A DNA stretch of 42,997 nt from DATATB01 sp036268995 (GCA_036268995.1 DATATB010000015.1:1-42997); one strand, 5' to 3'. Shown: positions 24,298 to 32,945, numbered from the stretch's first letter. Notes: generated from the letters alone by a model not told the origin. Numbers and translations: made by a program.

Positions 24298-24423
24298 ATG
24301 GAAAAGAAGCTACGGGAACAGGCCAAGAAGCGCAAGTCGAACGACAAGCGGCTCAAGCGTCAGGCGCGGAAGGACAAGCCGGCCGAACCCCAGCACGAGC
24401 AAGTCGATCCCATGCCGGGCTGA
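24298..24423 (+). CDS. 41-residue Lys/Arg-rich small protein
   Basis: A short frame, M-EKKLREQAKKRKSNDKRLK-, 41 codons, ending in QVDPMPG and a TGA at 24423. More than a third of the residues are Lys or Arg, like a coiled or disordered nucleic-acid- or ribosome-binding peptide. A strong AAGGAG (24265-24270) lies 27 nt before the ATG, too far for it, so either the ATG is internal or translation begins at a non-ATG codon near 24277. It sits between the caspase-like gene and the nucleoside-hydrolase homologue. Existence is inferred only from composition and context. Confidence 0.45.
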   Translation: MEKKLREQAKKRKSNDKRLKRQARKDKPAEPQHEQVDPMPG

Positions 24424-24463
24424 GTGCAAGTGCCCGTTCTGGGCCGTGAGAGGTGCTGGTTCG

Positions 24464-25483
24464 ATGTTTGCGATGCAAGTGAAGCGTCGGCGGCCTGCGC
24501 GAGCCTTCGTGGTGGCGGCCGTGCTGGGGATCGCCGGCAGTGCTTTTGGCGCTTTCGGCGGCAGCGCTTTCGCCGGCGGCCCGGTGCCGATCATTTTTGA
24601 CACCGACATCATGAGCGACGTCGATGACGTCGGCGCGGTGGCCGCCTTGCATGCTCTGGCCGATGGGGGCGAGGCCCGCATCCTGGCGATGGGCGTGTGC
24701 GTCAAAAATGCCTGGAGCCCGCTCTGCCTGGATGCCTTGAACACCTACTTCCAGCGCGCGGACATTCCGCTGGGCGTGGTTAAAGGCCCAGCGCACACCG
24801 GCGCGTCGAAGTATGCCCAAGGGATTGCCGAAGAATTTCCGCACGCGTTAAAATCGGCGGATGACGCGCCGGACGCCGTGCTCGTTTACCGGAAAGTGCT
24901 GGCCTCGCAGCCCGACCACAGCGTGGTCATGGTGAGCGTGGGCCAGTTGACCAATCTGCGAAACTTGCTGAAATCCGGTCCCGACTCGTCCACCAGCCTG
25001 GATGGCGTGGAATTGGTCAAGACTAAGGTGCGCGCGTGGGTCTGCATGGGTGGGATCTTCCCCAAGGGCCAAGAGTTTAACCTGGTCAAAGATGGCCCGG
25101 CCGCACGCTATACCGTCGAGCATTGGCCGACGCCGGTCGTCTTTAGCGGTTGGGAAATTGGCGACCAGATCATGACCGGTGCGCGGCTGGCCGAAGTGCC
25201 CAAGCAGTCGCCGGTGCGCCGGGCCTACGAACTCTACAATGGGTTGCACAACCGCCAGAGTTGGGACCAAACGGCGGTGCTCTACGCCGTGCGCGGCCTC
25301 GATGGCGGGCTGGCCGACTACTGGCTCCGTCAATCGGATGGCACACTGCACGTCAAGCCGGATGGCGGCGACACCTGGTACTCATCGACCAGCCAGGGCC
25401 AGTCGTATCTTGTAAGAAAGATGGCGCCCGAAAAGATCGCCGCCGTCATCGAATCGCTGATGCTGCACGCGCCCGGCACATGA
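24464..25483 (+). CDS. Exported nucleoside hydrolase-like protein
   Basis: 339 residues from ATG 24464, with GAGAGG about 10 nt upstream. An in-frame extension to 24095 crosses other genes and is rejected. A signal peptide (RPARAFVVAAVLGIAGSAFGAFGGSAFAG) is followed by IIFDTDIMSDVDDVGAVAALHALADGG (43-69), which holds the DTDxxxDxDD Ca2+/ribose-binding motif of inosine-uridine hydrolases. VMVSVGQLTNLRNLL and the RQSWDQTAVLYAVRG segment (the WDxxA motif) match the family core. Cleavage of N-glycosidic bonds outside the cytoplasm is likely, possibly nucleoside salvage. The stop overlaps the next start as ATGA, so it is translationally coupled to the ABC permease. Confidence 0.9.
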   Translation: MFAMQVKRRRPARAFVVAAVLGIAGSAFGAFGGSAFAGGPVPIIFDTDIMSDVDDVGAVAALHALADGGEARILAMGVCVKNAWSPLCLDALNTYFQRADIPLGVVKGPAHTGASKYAQGIAEEFPHALKSADDAPDAVLVYRKVLASQPDHSVVMVSVGQLTNLRNLLKSGPDSSTSLDGVELVKTKVRAWVCMGGIFPKGQEFNLVKDGPAARYTVEHWPTPVVFSGWEIGDQIMTGARLAEVPKQSPVRRAYELYNGLHNRQSWDQTAVLYAVRGLDGGLADYWLRQSDGTLHVKPDGGDTWYSSTSQGQSYLVRKMAPEKIAAVIESLMLHAPGT

Positions 25484-26631
25484 ATTTCGCCCAATTACTC
25501 GTGCGGAATGTCTGTCGGCGCAAGCTGCGTTCGGTATTCACCTGCTTGGGCGTGGCGCTGGCAGTGGCCACGACCGTGACCTTGGTGGGCTTTTCGAGTG
25601 GCTTGCAGCGCTCGACTGCCGAAGCCTACGAAGGACGCGGCATCGACCTGGTCGTCGTGCGCACAGGCGTCACGCAGCGGCTGACCAGCAGCCTCGACCA
25701 GTCGATCGGCCGGCAGTTGCGGTCGGTGCCCGGCGTGGACGACGTGAATCCCAGCCAGACCGATCTGATCTCATTCGGCGAAGGCAGCCTGGTGGGCATT
25801 CCGGTACACGGCTGGCCGGTCGATGGCTTTGCAATGCGTTCGTTGACGATCACTTCCGGCCGGCTGCTAAGCGAGCGAGACGCCGACGGAATTCTTTTAG
25901 GCGAGAGCCTCGCCGCCAGCCTCAATAAGCGCATCGGCGATCAGGTGGAGGTCGAACTCAAGCCGTTTACGGTCGCCGGCATTTTCGCCGGGATCAACGT
26001 CTACGACAACATGACGGCCGTCTCCCGGCTGGCCGACTTGCAAACCCTCATGGACCGGCCAGGCGAGGTGACCGAGTTTCAGGTGAAGCTCGCCCCGCGG
26101 GTCTCGAGCGATCGGTCGGCGGCCGATCGGGTTCGTCAGCTCATCGAGCACCTGCATGACGCCGAGGGCCAGCCGCTGGGGATCGCCGCCTTACCCGCCC
26201 GGCAATTCGTAGAAAACAGCACCGAGATGGGGCTGGCCCGGGCCATGGCCTGGGGCACGTCGGCCTTGGCGATGATCATTGGCTCGCTGCAGGTGCTTAA
26301 CACGATGCTCATGTCGGTGTTCGAGCGCGTACACGAAATCGGCGTGCTTAAGGCGCTGGGTTGGTCGACGAGCCGGGTGGTCCGTATGATCGTGGGCGAA
26401 GCGCTCGCGATTTGCGGCATCGGAGCTTGCGTCGGCGTGGCGCTGGGCGTGGGAATCGTGCGCGGACTCAGCGCGACTGCCTGGCTCGGCGGTTTGCTGC
26501 GTCCGGAGGTGGCACCGCCGGTGCTCCTGGCCAGCGTTGGGGCGGCGCTGGTAATCGGGGCTTTGGGCGGCTTTTATCCTGCTTGGCGCGCGGCCAAGGT
26601 ATCCGTATTGCAATCGCTCCGCTATGAATGA
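25480..26631 (+). CDS. ABC transporter permease (MacB/FtsX type), first
   Basis: 383 residues from ATG 25480, sharing ATGA with the upstream stop. One N-terminal TM helix (RKLRSVFTCLGVALAVATTVTLVGFSSGLQ) is followed by a periplasmic MacB-PCD-like domain (about 45-240) and three C-terminal TM helices (AMAWGTSALAMIIGSLQVLNTMLMSVFERVHEIGVLKALGW to FYPAWRAAKVSVLQSLRYE). The VFERVHEIGVLKALGWS loop is the coupling loop to the ATPase, and the FxPAWxAAxxxxxxxLRYE ending is diagnostic. Such permeases move lipoproteins, peptides or toxins by mechanotransmission rather than import. It overlaps the ATPase gene by 8 nt. Confidence 0.92.
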   Translation: MNFAQLLVRNVCRRKLRSVFTCLGVALAVATTVTLVGFSSGLQRSTAEAYEGRGIDLVVVRTGVTQRLTSSLDQSIGRQLRSVPGVDDVNPSQTDLISFGEGSLVGIPVHGWPVDGFAMRSLTITSGRLLSERDADGILLGESLAASLNKRIGDQVEVELKPFTVAGIFAGINVYDNMTAVSRLADLQTLMDRPGEVTEFQVKLAPRVSSDRSAADRVRQLIEHLHDAEGQPLGIAALPARQFVENSTEMGLARAMAWGTSALAMIIGSLQVLNTMLMSVFERVHEIGVLKALGWSTSRVVRMIVGEALAICGIGACVGVALGVGIVRGLSATAWLGGLLRPEVAPPVLLASVGAALVIGALGGFYPAWRAAKVSVLQSLRYE

Positions 26632-27337
26632 TTCGTCCCCTTCCATCGACCGTCCGGTGTTGCTGCAGGTCGAGCACGCGAGCCGGCTTTATCCCGACGG
26701 AAACGTAACGGCACTGCGCGACGTTTCGCTCACCGTGCATACGGGCGATTATCTGAGCATCATGGGCCCCAGCGGCAGTGGCAAGAGCACACTGCTGAAC
26801 CTGATGGGCGCCATCGACGTGCCGACCAGCGGCGAAGTCTACTTCGAGGGGGAATCGCTCGCACCCCAGCGCCGGCTGCACAAAATCCGCGCGCACAAAA
26901 TTGGCTTCATCTTCCAATCGTTCCATCTGCTGCCCACGCTCACCGCCTTGGAAAACGTGCAAATCCCCATGTTCGAAGGCTCGTTGTCGGCACGGCAGCG
27001 GCGCGCACGCGCCGGAGAATTGCTCGAGCTGGTGGGATTGGCCGAGCGGATGCACCATTTGCCCGCCCAGTTATCCGTGGGTCAGCGGCAGCGCGTGGCC
27101 ATTGCCCGCTCGCTGGCCAACGATCCGCCGTTGCTGCTGGCCGACGAACCCACGGGCAATCTCGACTCGCGCTCCGGCGGCGAAGTGCTCGACCTGTTCG
27201 ACCGGCTGCATCGCCAGGCCGGCCGCACCCTGGTGGTTATTACCCACAGCCAGGAAGTTGCCGAGCGGGCCGAGCGCATCGTCCACGTGCGCGATGGACA
27301 AATCGTTTCGGAGAACGGCCAACCATGCGCGCGCTAA
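26624..27337 (+). CDS. ABC transporter ATPase (LolD/MacB type)
   Basis: 237 residues from ATG 26624, overlapping the preceding permease. All nucleotide-binding motifs are present: Walker A GPSGSGKST, Q-loop FIFQSFHLLP, signature LSVGQRQRVAIARS (LSxGQ form), Walker B LLLADEPTGNLD, and the H-switch VVITHSQE. The sequence belongs to the LolD/MacB/FtsE-like branch that serves MacB-type permeases. It energises the two adjacent permeases and overlaps the second one by 13 nt. The substrate is not readable. Confidence 0.95.
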   Translation: MNDSSPSIDRPVLLQVEHASRLYPDGNVTALRDVSLTVHTGDYLSIMGPSGSGKSTLLNLMGAIDVPTSGEVYFEGESLAPQRRLHKIRAHKIGFIFQSFHLLPTLTALENVQIPMFEGSLSARQRRARAGELLELVGLAERMHHLPAQLSVGQRQRVAIARSLANDPPLLLADEPTGNLDSRSGGEVLDLFDRLHRQAGRTLVVITHSQEVAERAERIVHVRDGQIVSENGQPCAR

Positions 27338-28455
27338 CGATGGTTCGCAAGAATCTCTGGCTGCGCCCGGTGCGCAGTTGGCTGACCATCGCAGGTTTGG
27401 CCATTGCCGTGGGCGCGATCGTCTCGCTCGTGGGAATCGCCCAGCGTTTCGAGCAGGCGTTTCTCGAACTCTACAATCGCCGCGGCGGCGACCTGGTCGT
27501 GCAGCGGGCCGGCGGGGCGATGCAACTGGCCAGCGGCATCGACCAGCGGGTCGGGCAGCGCATTCGCAGCTTGCCGCACGTGCAGCAGGTGATCGGCTCC
27601 CTGATGGACATGGTCGCGTTCGAGCAGTCCGATTTGTTTGCGGTGATCGTCAACGGCTGGGAGCCCGACAGCCCGGTGCTTTCCGCCGTGGACACGGTCT
27701 CCGGCCGCCGGTTGCGAGCAGGCGATCGGCAGCGCGTGATGCTCGGCAACGTGCTGGCCGCAAACCTGGGCAAGCACGTCGGCGACCGCATCGAACTGTA
27801 TGGCGAACCGTTCGAAGTGGTCGGCATCTTCGAGAGTTTCAGCATCCTCGAAAGCGGGGCCGTGTTCGTCCTTCTGGACGAGCTCCAGCGGCTGATGCAC
27901 CGGCCCAACCATGTGACGGGCTACCTCGTCGAGGTCGATAAGACCGGAGGTCAAAACACCGTCGAGCAGGTGCAACGGCAGATCGAAGCATTCGGTCCGC
28001 AAATCTCGGTGCTGCCCACGGGCAGTTTCATCAAAAGCATTGCCCAGATCAAAGTCGTGCGCGCCATGGCCGACGTCACCTCGCTGGTGGCGATCGTGAT
28101 CGGAGCGCTCAGCGTTGCCAATACGATGACCATGTCCGTGCTCGAGCGCCGCGCGGAAATCGGCATGCTGCACGCGGTGGGCTGGCGGCCTTCGCGCGTG
28201 CTCACGTTGATCTTGTTGGAATCGTTGCTGCTGTGCGTGGTGGGCGCAGTGGCCGGATGCCTGCTGGGGCTCGTCACGATCAAGGCGATGGCCCACATCT
28301 CGGCGTTGTCCGGCCTGGTCGACGGTCGCTTGAGCGCCAGCATCTTGCTCGATGGCTGCCTGTTGGCCCTGGCGGCCGGCATGCTGGGGGCCCTTTATCC
28401 CGCCTGGTGGGCGATGCGTCTGACGCCGCTAGCCGCGCTGCGGGCCAAAACCTAA
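27325..28455 (+). CDS. ABC transporter permease (MacB/FtsX type), second
   Basis: 376 residues from ATG 27325, inside the end of the ATPase gene. Same layout as the first permease: TM1 (RPVRSWLTIAGLAIAVGAIVSLVGIA), an extracytoplasmic domain, and three C-terminal TMs with the coupling loop VLERRAEIGMLHAVGWRPSRVLTLIL and the terminal PAWWAMRLTPLAALRAKT. The two permeases are clearly diverged homologues, so the exporter is probably a heterodimer with one ATPase type. With the upstream nucleoside-hydrolase homologue the four genes (24464-28455) are a tight, overlapping operon. Confidence 0.92.
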   Translation: MRALTMVRKNLWLRPVRSWLTIAGLAIAVGAIVSLVGIAQRFEQAFLELYNRRGGDLVVQRAGGAMQLASGIDQRVGQRIRSLPHVQQVIGSLMDMVAFEQSDLFAVIVNGWEPDSPVLSAVDTVSGRRLRAGDRQRVMLGNVLAANLGKHVGDRIELYGEPFEVVGIFESFSILESGAVFVLLDELQRLMHRPNHVTGYLVEVDKTGGQNTVEQVQRQIEAFGPQISVLPTGSFIKSIAQIKVVRAMADVTSLVAIVIGALSVANTMTMSVLERRAEIGMLHAVGWRPSRVLTLILLESLLLCVVGAVAGCLLGLVTIKAMAHISALSGLVDGRLSASILLDGCLLALAAGMLGALYPAWWAMRLTPLAALRAKT

Positions 28456-28490
28456 GTGCCGGGCGCCCGCGCGGCGGATCAACCGCTGGA

Positions 28491-29384
28491 TCATGGCCCG
28501 CTCACGCGACGGCGAAACTTTCGCACGCCGTCCTGGCAGACGATCGGCAGCTTCGAACGCAACAGGTTCGCGCCGTTGAACCACTCGGGCAATTCGTCAA
28601 ATACCAGGTGATACTCGACAAACACCGCACCCGCCGGATCGGCCAGTCGCGTAGCTTTGACATAGCCGCCGGCCGAGTCGTAAGGCCGCGGCTCGCCGAC
28701 TTGCAACCGGCCGGAGTCGTCACGCTCGACCGAGCGCCAGCTATTGGCAAACTGGCGGTCTGCGTCGAAGCGTGGATCGATCGCCATAGCCACCAGCACG
28801 GAATCGGCAGCCCGCGTTTGGTAGCCGCGCAAGGCGGTTTGCAACCGCACCCGATCGAACAAATCGATCGAGCCGAAAAAGAAGCGCTCGTTTGTGGCCG
28901 GCACAATGTTGCGGCTCGACAATTCGGCCGGCGAAAGCGCGACCAATTGCAGTCCGTTGTCGGCCGTGTTGGGCTTTGCCTCGGCCTCGAATTGCTGACG
29001 GAGGAACTCTGCGTCGGCAATGCGCGTCAGGTCGGCGTAGACGACAAACCACAGGTCGACGCGGCGGCCGGTCGACGCTCCCGAATCGGTCTTCACATCG
29101 CTCAGTTTCAACACCATCGGCGCGAGCACGCTCTTGCGCACCAACGCTTCGAAACTGTGCCCGGCGTCGGTAATCGTGCCGATCGCCTGGCGCTGGGCGG
29201 CGGCGTCGAGCCCGTCGGGCAAAGTCGGCGCAGGCAATTGCACGGATGAACCGGCAACCAGTCGCACCCCGGAAGTGGTCAACTGCCGGTAGATCGGGTT
29301 TTCGTCGGCCGCCGCCGGGGCGCACACAGCCGAGGCGCACAGAGCCAGCACGCCAGCCGTCGCTGCAAAGGTTCTCAACTTCAC
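28491..29384 (-). CDS. Exported protein of unknown function, coupled to the S49-like gene
   Basis: 297 residues from GTG 29384, sharing GTGA with the stop of the upstream S49-like gene; GGGAGG lies 3 nt before the start. Signal peptide KLRTFAATAGVLALCASAVCAPAAADEN. The mature domain shows VDLWFVVYADLTRIADAEFLRQQFE, NERFFFGSIDLFDRVRLQTALRGYQT, SVLVAMAIDPRFD, and AVFVEYHLVFDELPEWFNGANLLRSKLP. I do not recognise the family. The ATG-less start and overlap point to obligate coupling with the S49-like protein, so the two probably act together in the periplasm. Confidence 0.85.
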   Translation of the reverse strand: MKLRTFAATAGVLALCASAVCAPAAADENPIYRQLTTSGVRLVAGSSVQLPAPTLPDGLDAAAQRQAIGTITDAGHSFEALVRKSVLAPMVLKLSDVKTDSGASTGRRVDLWFVVYADLTRIADAEFLRQQFEAEAKPNTADNGLQLVALSPAELSSRNIVPATNERFFFGSIDLFDRVRLQTALRGYQTRAADSVLVAMAIDPRFDADRQFANSWRSVERDDSGRLQVGEPRPYDSAGGYVKATRLADPAGAVFVEYHLVFDELPEWFNGANLLRSKLPIVCQDGVRKFRRRVSGP

Positions 29385-30424
29385 TTGCCTCCCAACTTCT
29401 CAAGCGTCGGATCGAGCTGCCAGAGGTACAGGAACGTCGGAAGCCGGCTGCGATCCAAACCTGGAATGCTGGCCGGGATCAGACCGTTCTGCCAAGGAAC
29501 ATTCGGCGTGACGGCATACACGGAGGCGGCACGGTCCTCCGGGCGGTGATAGATGGTGACGGTCGCGCGCGTCCGGCCGGCGGCTCGGGCTGCCATTTCG
29601 ATCGCGTCGTTCAGGTACCCGACCGAATCGATCAAGCCGCGATCGAGCGCCTGTTCGGCGGTAAACACCCGGCCGTCGAAGTTCGCCGCGTCCGGCTGAA
29701 TGCCGGGCCTGGCCTCGCGCACGACCCGGCGAAACCGCTCGTGGAATGAGTCGGCCATGGTTTGCAGCAGTTGCCGATCTTCAGGCTCGAGCGCGGCCAC
29801 CGGCGACCCGACGTCGATCTTTTTGCCTGACTTGATCGGCACTCCGACCACGTTGAACTGCGCCATCGTGTCTTGCATGTTGTACAGATTGAGGATCACG
29901 CCGATGCCGCCGACCACGCTCGTGGGATGAGCCACAATCTGGTCGGCTGCCGTAGCCAGATAGTAAGCGCCGCCGGCGCCCACGTCGAGCAGGCAAGCGA
30001 TTACCGGTAAATGGGTTTGCCGGCGGAAGGTACACAAATCGTGCCACATCATATCGCTGGCCGTCACGCCGCCGCCCGGGCTATTGATGCGGACCACGAC
30101 CGCCACGATGCCCGGGTCGCCGGCAGCCTGGTCGAGCCGTTCGCGAAACAGCGAAACTGGATTTTCGCCCATCGAGCCGACGCCGGTGAAATCCGTGTTC
30201 AGCAAGATGCCGTCCACGTCGATCACCGCCACCCGCGGCAGGCAGGCATTTGCAGTTTCGGGTGGAACGGACATCGGCACGAGCGGGTTGGTCGACGTCG
30301 GCGGGATCGTGGCGCGCACGTCGGCGTCGGCCAGAATGTCGCCATCGGCGAAGAGGCGCAATGGCTGATGCATGCACCCGAGGGTACAGGCAAGCGCCAT
30401 CAACATCGCCATGCGCACAAGCAC
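29381..30424 (-). CDS. SppA-like (S49) lipoprotein lacking the usual catalytic serine
   Basis: 347 residues from GTG 30424 (AAAGG 5 nt upstream; ATG 30412 is an alternative). A lipoprotein signal (ALACTLGC, lipobox Cys17) puts it at a membrane face. The Clp/crotonase-like S49 fold is clear: VAVIDVDGILL, IVAVVVRINSPGGGVTASD, the block DVGAGGAYYLATAADQIVAHPTSVVGGIGVI, and VPIKSGKKIDVGSP with the Lys region of SppA. Where SppA has D-V-A-A-S-G-G-Y-Y, this protein reads D-V-G-A-G-G-A-Y-Y, so the nucleophile Ser is Gly151. It may be a pseudoprotease or use another residue. The downstream exported protein is translationally coupled to it. Confidence 0.88.
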   Translation of the reverse strand: MLVRMAMLMALACTLGCMHQPLRLFADGDILADADVRATIPPTSTNPLVPMSVPPETANACLPRVAVIDVDGILLNTDFTGVGSMGENPVSLFRERLDQAAGDPGIVAVVVRINSPGGGVTASDMMWHDLCTFRRQTHLPVIACLLDVGAGGAYYLATAADQIVAHPTSVVGGIGVILNLYNMQDTMAQFNVVGVPIKSGKKIDVGSPVAALEPEDRQLLQTMADSFHERFRRVVREARPGIQPDAANFDGRVFTAEQALDRGLIDSVGYLNDAIEMAARAAGRTRATVTIYHRPEDRAASVYAVTPNVPWQNGLIPASIPGLDRSRLPTFLYLWQLDPTLEKLGGK

Positions 30425-30599
30425 GTTGGCCTTTCCCGCGAGCGCCAGAAACCGCTAGATTTGGATGGCGATGCCGGACAGGGCATGCCACGGTTTTGTA
30501 CCAGAAATGGCAGCGCAGCCGACGGTAGACGACCGCGGCGGCTGGCAAAGCTTACACTCGGTCGGCCAGCGAACGCCAGAGAGAATGGTCGCCCGGGCG

Positions 30600-31775
30600 C
30601 TACGCCCCGCCCGAATCGAGCGATTGCAAACCCGGCATGGCATCGCCGGCACGCTGGTAGCACCAGCGAAAGATGTTCTGCGCCGATCCGCGACGCACAT
30701 GGTCGATGGTCGCCGCAGCTAGCAGCAAGCGGGGGCGGCCGACGAGTTTGGCCCAAAAGCGAGCCAATTCGATCGACCCACCAAACAGCCGGTCCCAGGC
30801 TTGGTCGTAAGCTTGCTGCGCTGCTGGCTTCAGTGCGGGCTCTCCGTGGTCCGTCAGCGCGCGATATGCCAGGTCGACCGACGCGAGCCCCATCAACATA
30901 CCCTGGCCGGCCAGCGGTTCGATCGTGCCGCGGGCGTCGCCGATATACAGCACGCCGGAATAACTCGGCCTGGCCGCCTGCGTCTGCACGCGCGGCACGG
31001 TCCACCAGCAACTGCCTTCGGCCATTACGTGGCGCTGCAGGGCCGGGTGATCTCGCGTCCACGCTTGCAGAGCCGGCTTGAGGCCTCCGGCCGCTTTGAT
31101 CATTCGGCCAGGAATCACGCCGCAAAGGTTCAACGATCCAGCACCGACGGGAGCGACACCGAGATAGCCCTGCGGCAGGCTGAACATGCCCAATTCGTCG
31201 CGGTGCACAATCGGATCGGTGGGGTTTTGTTCCACGTGTCGCTTGAAACCGACGCGCGGCTGCCCGCGGCGAGTGATGCGGCCGGTCTTTCGCACCACGA
31301 TCGACTCGCGACCATCGGCCGCGATGGTTACCGCGGCGCGAAAGCGCAAGTCACCGGACTCGACGCCGCAGATTCGGTCCCCCTCGATCAGCACGTCGCG
31401 AATGCGGCAGTCGGGAAAAAATGCGACTCCCGCGTCGATGGCGACTTTGACGAGTTGCTCGTCCAGCGTGTGGCGGCTGATGGCGATCGTCTCGCCGTGG
31501 CCGGCCGCCACCGGCGCGCTCAATCGCGATCCATTGCCAAGGACCAGCGATACCGTATTTAGCGAAACAGCGCCATCGACGACCGACTGCCTAACGCCCC
31601 AGGAGGCGAAGAGTTCTTGCGCGCGGCCATCGAGATGCTCGCCACAAACTTTTTGCCGTGGAAACGACGCGGCATCGATCAGTGCCACGCGCCAGCCGCG
31701 ACGCGCCAATAAGGCGCTTAGGCAGGCCCCGGCAACGCCAGCGCCTACGATCACGGCATCCCAGCGTCGTTCCAT
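30600..31775 (-). CDS. FAD-dependent oxidoreductase, geranylgeranyl-reductase family
   Basis: 391 residues from ATG 31775 (MERRWDAVIVGAG). A longer frame from 31856 adds 27 residues before the nucleotide-binding fold and is rejected. The dinucleotide-binding GxGxxG is G11-A-G13-V-A-G16. KVCGEHLDGRAQELF matches the family's cysteine-containing FAD loop, and GVLYIGDARGTIEPLAGQGMLMGLAS is the second FAD-contact motif. Relatives saturate prenyl chains or act in isoprenoid, quinone or natural-product tailoring. It is divergent, across about 300 nt, from a tocopherol-type methyltransferase. The specific substrate cannot be told. Confidence 0.9.
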   Translation of the reverse strand: MERRWDAVIVGAGVAGACLSALLARRGWRVALIDAASFPRQKVCGEHLDGRAQELFASWGVRQSVVDGAVSLNTVSLVLGNGSRLSAPVAAGHGETIAISRHTLDEQLVKVAIDAGVAFFPDCRIRDVLIEGDRICGVESGDLRFRAAVTIAADGRESIVVRKTGRITRRGQPRVGFKRHVEQNPTDPIVHRDELGMFSLPQGYLGVAPVGAGSLNLCGVIPGRMIKAAGGLKPALQAWTRDHPALQRHVMAEGSCWWTVPRVQTQAARPSYSGVLYIGDARGTIEPLAGQGMLMGLASVDLAYRALTDHGEPALKPAAQQAYDQAWDRLFGGSIELARFWAKLVGRPRLLLAAATIDHVRRGSAQNIFRWCYQRAGDAMPGLQSLDSGGA

Positions 31776-32078
31776 TGGTGCCACCCGCCCCAAAGATGGT
31801 CTTGCGCCTGAGAGGGCGAATTGCACGGCTCGCAGTCGGAACGAGCGGGCCAGCACTTCCCAGACAATGCGCTGGAGAACAACGCCTTACACGATATCAG
31901 GTCTACGGCGTGACGCAAAAGAAATAAGCTGACCGAAGGTTCGTACCGCGGACTTTGTCGCCTTGGCAATGTTGCCGTGCTAGAATCCGCGTCACCGCGT
32001 CGGGTGCAAGCCCGCTGGAGTTGCTGCCCGCAATCGCGCAAGTGGCCTCGTTTCTTCTTTCGACCGAGAACCTCGCAC
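31776..32078. other. 303-nt divergent regulatory region
   Basis: Lies between the divergent flavoprotein and methyltransferase genes. No coding frame is supported. It holds the palindrome GGCAATGTTGCC (31965-31976) and a TAGAAT (31981-31986). Both genes probably have their promoters here. Confidence 0.5.
31981..31986 (+). promoter_or_regulatory. TAGAAT element upstream of the methyltransferase
   Basis: TAGAAT about 93 nt before the ATG at 32079, preceded by TTGGCA with a 12-nt spacer, the same layout as at 24217-24240. A palindrome GGCAA-TG-TTGCC overlaps the TTGGCA. Candidate promoter or operator of low confidence. Confidence 0.3.
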
Positions 32079-32915
32079 ATGATTGCTTGCTCTACCGTCA
32101 CGAAGACCGAGATTCGCCGGCACTACGACTGGGCCACGCCGTTCTATCGGCTGTTGTGGGGTGCCCATATTCATCACGGCCTATGGGAAGCGGACGAAAC
32201 GCCGCGGCAAGCTCAGCATCAACTGATCACGTCGATGATCCAGCGCGCCGGAGTGATTCCCGAAACGCGCGTGCTTGACGTGGGCTGCGGCATGGGCGGC
32301 TCGTCCATCGAGTTGGTCAAGCTGGCGCGCTGCCACGTGACGGGCGTGACGCTCAGCCCGGTGCAGCAAGTCTGGGCCAGTTCCAGTGCCCGCTGGCAAG
32401 GCGTCGGCGACCGGGCGCGATTTCTCTGCGAAGATGCCGAAGCCGTGCAGTTTCCGCGCGAGTCGTTTGACGTGGTCTGGAGCATCGAGTGCACCGAGCA
32501 CTTGTTCGACAAGGCCAGCTTCGTCCGCTCGGCGGCCGAGTGGCTTGTGCCCGGCGGCCGGATGGCGATTTGCGCCTGGTTGGCCGGCGAGGATGATCTG
32601 GACGCGGCCCGTGCCCAGCAGGTCGACGCGGTGTGCGAAGGTTTTTTGTGTCCCTCGCTGGGTTCGGCCGAAGATTATCGGCGTTGGGCCCAGGCCGCCG
32701 GACTGGTCCCGCGCTCGTGGGACGATTGGACCGAGCAGACCATGCGCACCTGGGAGATTTGCCAGTCCAGAGTCAAACGGTCGGGCGTGCGCTGGTTGGC
32801 CCAAATCATGCCTGCCATGGCGCGGTTTCTCGACAGCTTCGAAGTGATTCTCAATGCGTATCGGACACGGGCCATGCGTTACGGCTGCATGGTCTTCGAA
32901 AAACCCGCTGCATGA
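32079..32915 (+). CDS. SAM-dependent methyltransferase, tocopherol/sterol-methyltransferase-like
   Basis: 278 residues from ATG 32079. The opening IRRHYDWATPFYRLLWGAHIHHGLWE matches the gamma-tocopherol/cyclopropane-type methyltransferases. The SAM site is VLDVGCGMGGSSIELVKL, with VTGVTLSPVQQVWA as motif II and FPRESFDVVWSIECTEHLFDKASFVRSAAEWLVPGGRMAICAWL as the family's post-motif block. It methylates a small lipid-like or aromatic acceptor. The YceI gene follows after 30 nt, with a strong GGAGG in the gap. Confidence 0.9.
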   Translation: MIACSTVTKTEIRRHYDWATPFYRLLWGAHIHHGLWEADETPRQAQHQLITSMIQRAGVIPETRVLDVGCGMGGSSIELVKLARCHVTGVTLSPVQQVWASSSARWQGVGDRARFLCEDAEAVQFPRESFDVVWSIECTEHLFDKASFVRSAAEWLVPGGRMAICAWLAGEDDLDAARAQQVDAVCEGFLCPSLGSAEDYRRWAQAAGLVPRSWDDWTEQTMRTWEICQSRVKRSGVRWLAQIMPAMARFLDSFEVILNAYRTRAMRYGCMVFEKPAA

Positions 32916-32945
32916 AGCGATGGATTCCACCGCAGGAGGCCCGCG

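Noticed and set aside
32000..32040. Possible cobalamin-type riboswitch before the methyltransferase
   Set aside because: A GGGTGCAAGCCCGC-like string is present, but the B12 box and the other conserved stems are not.
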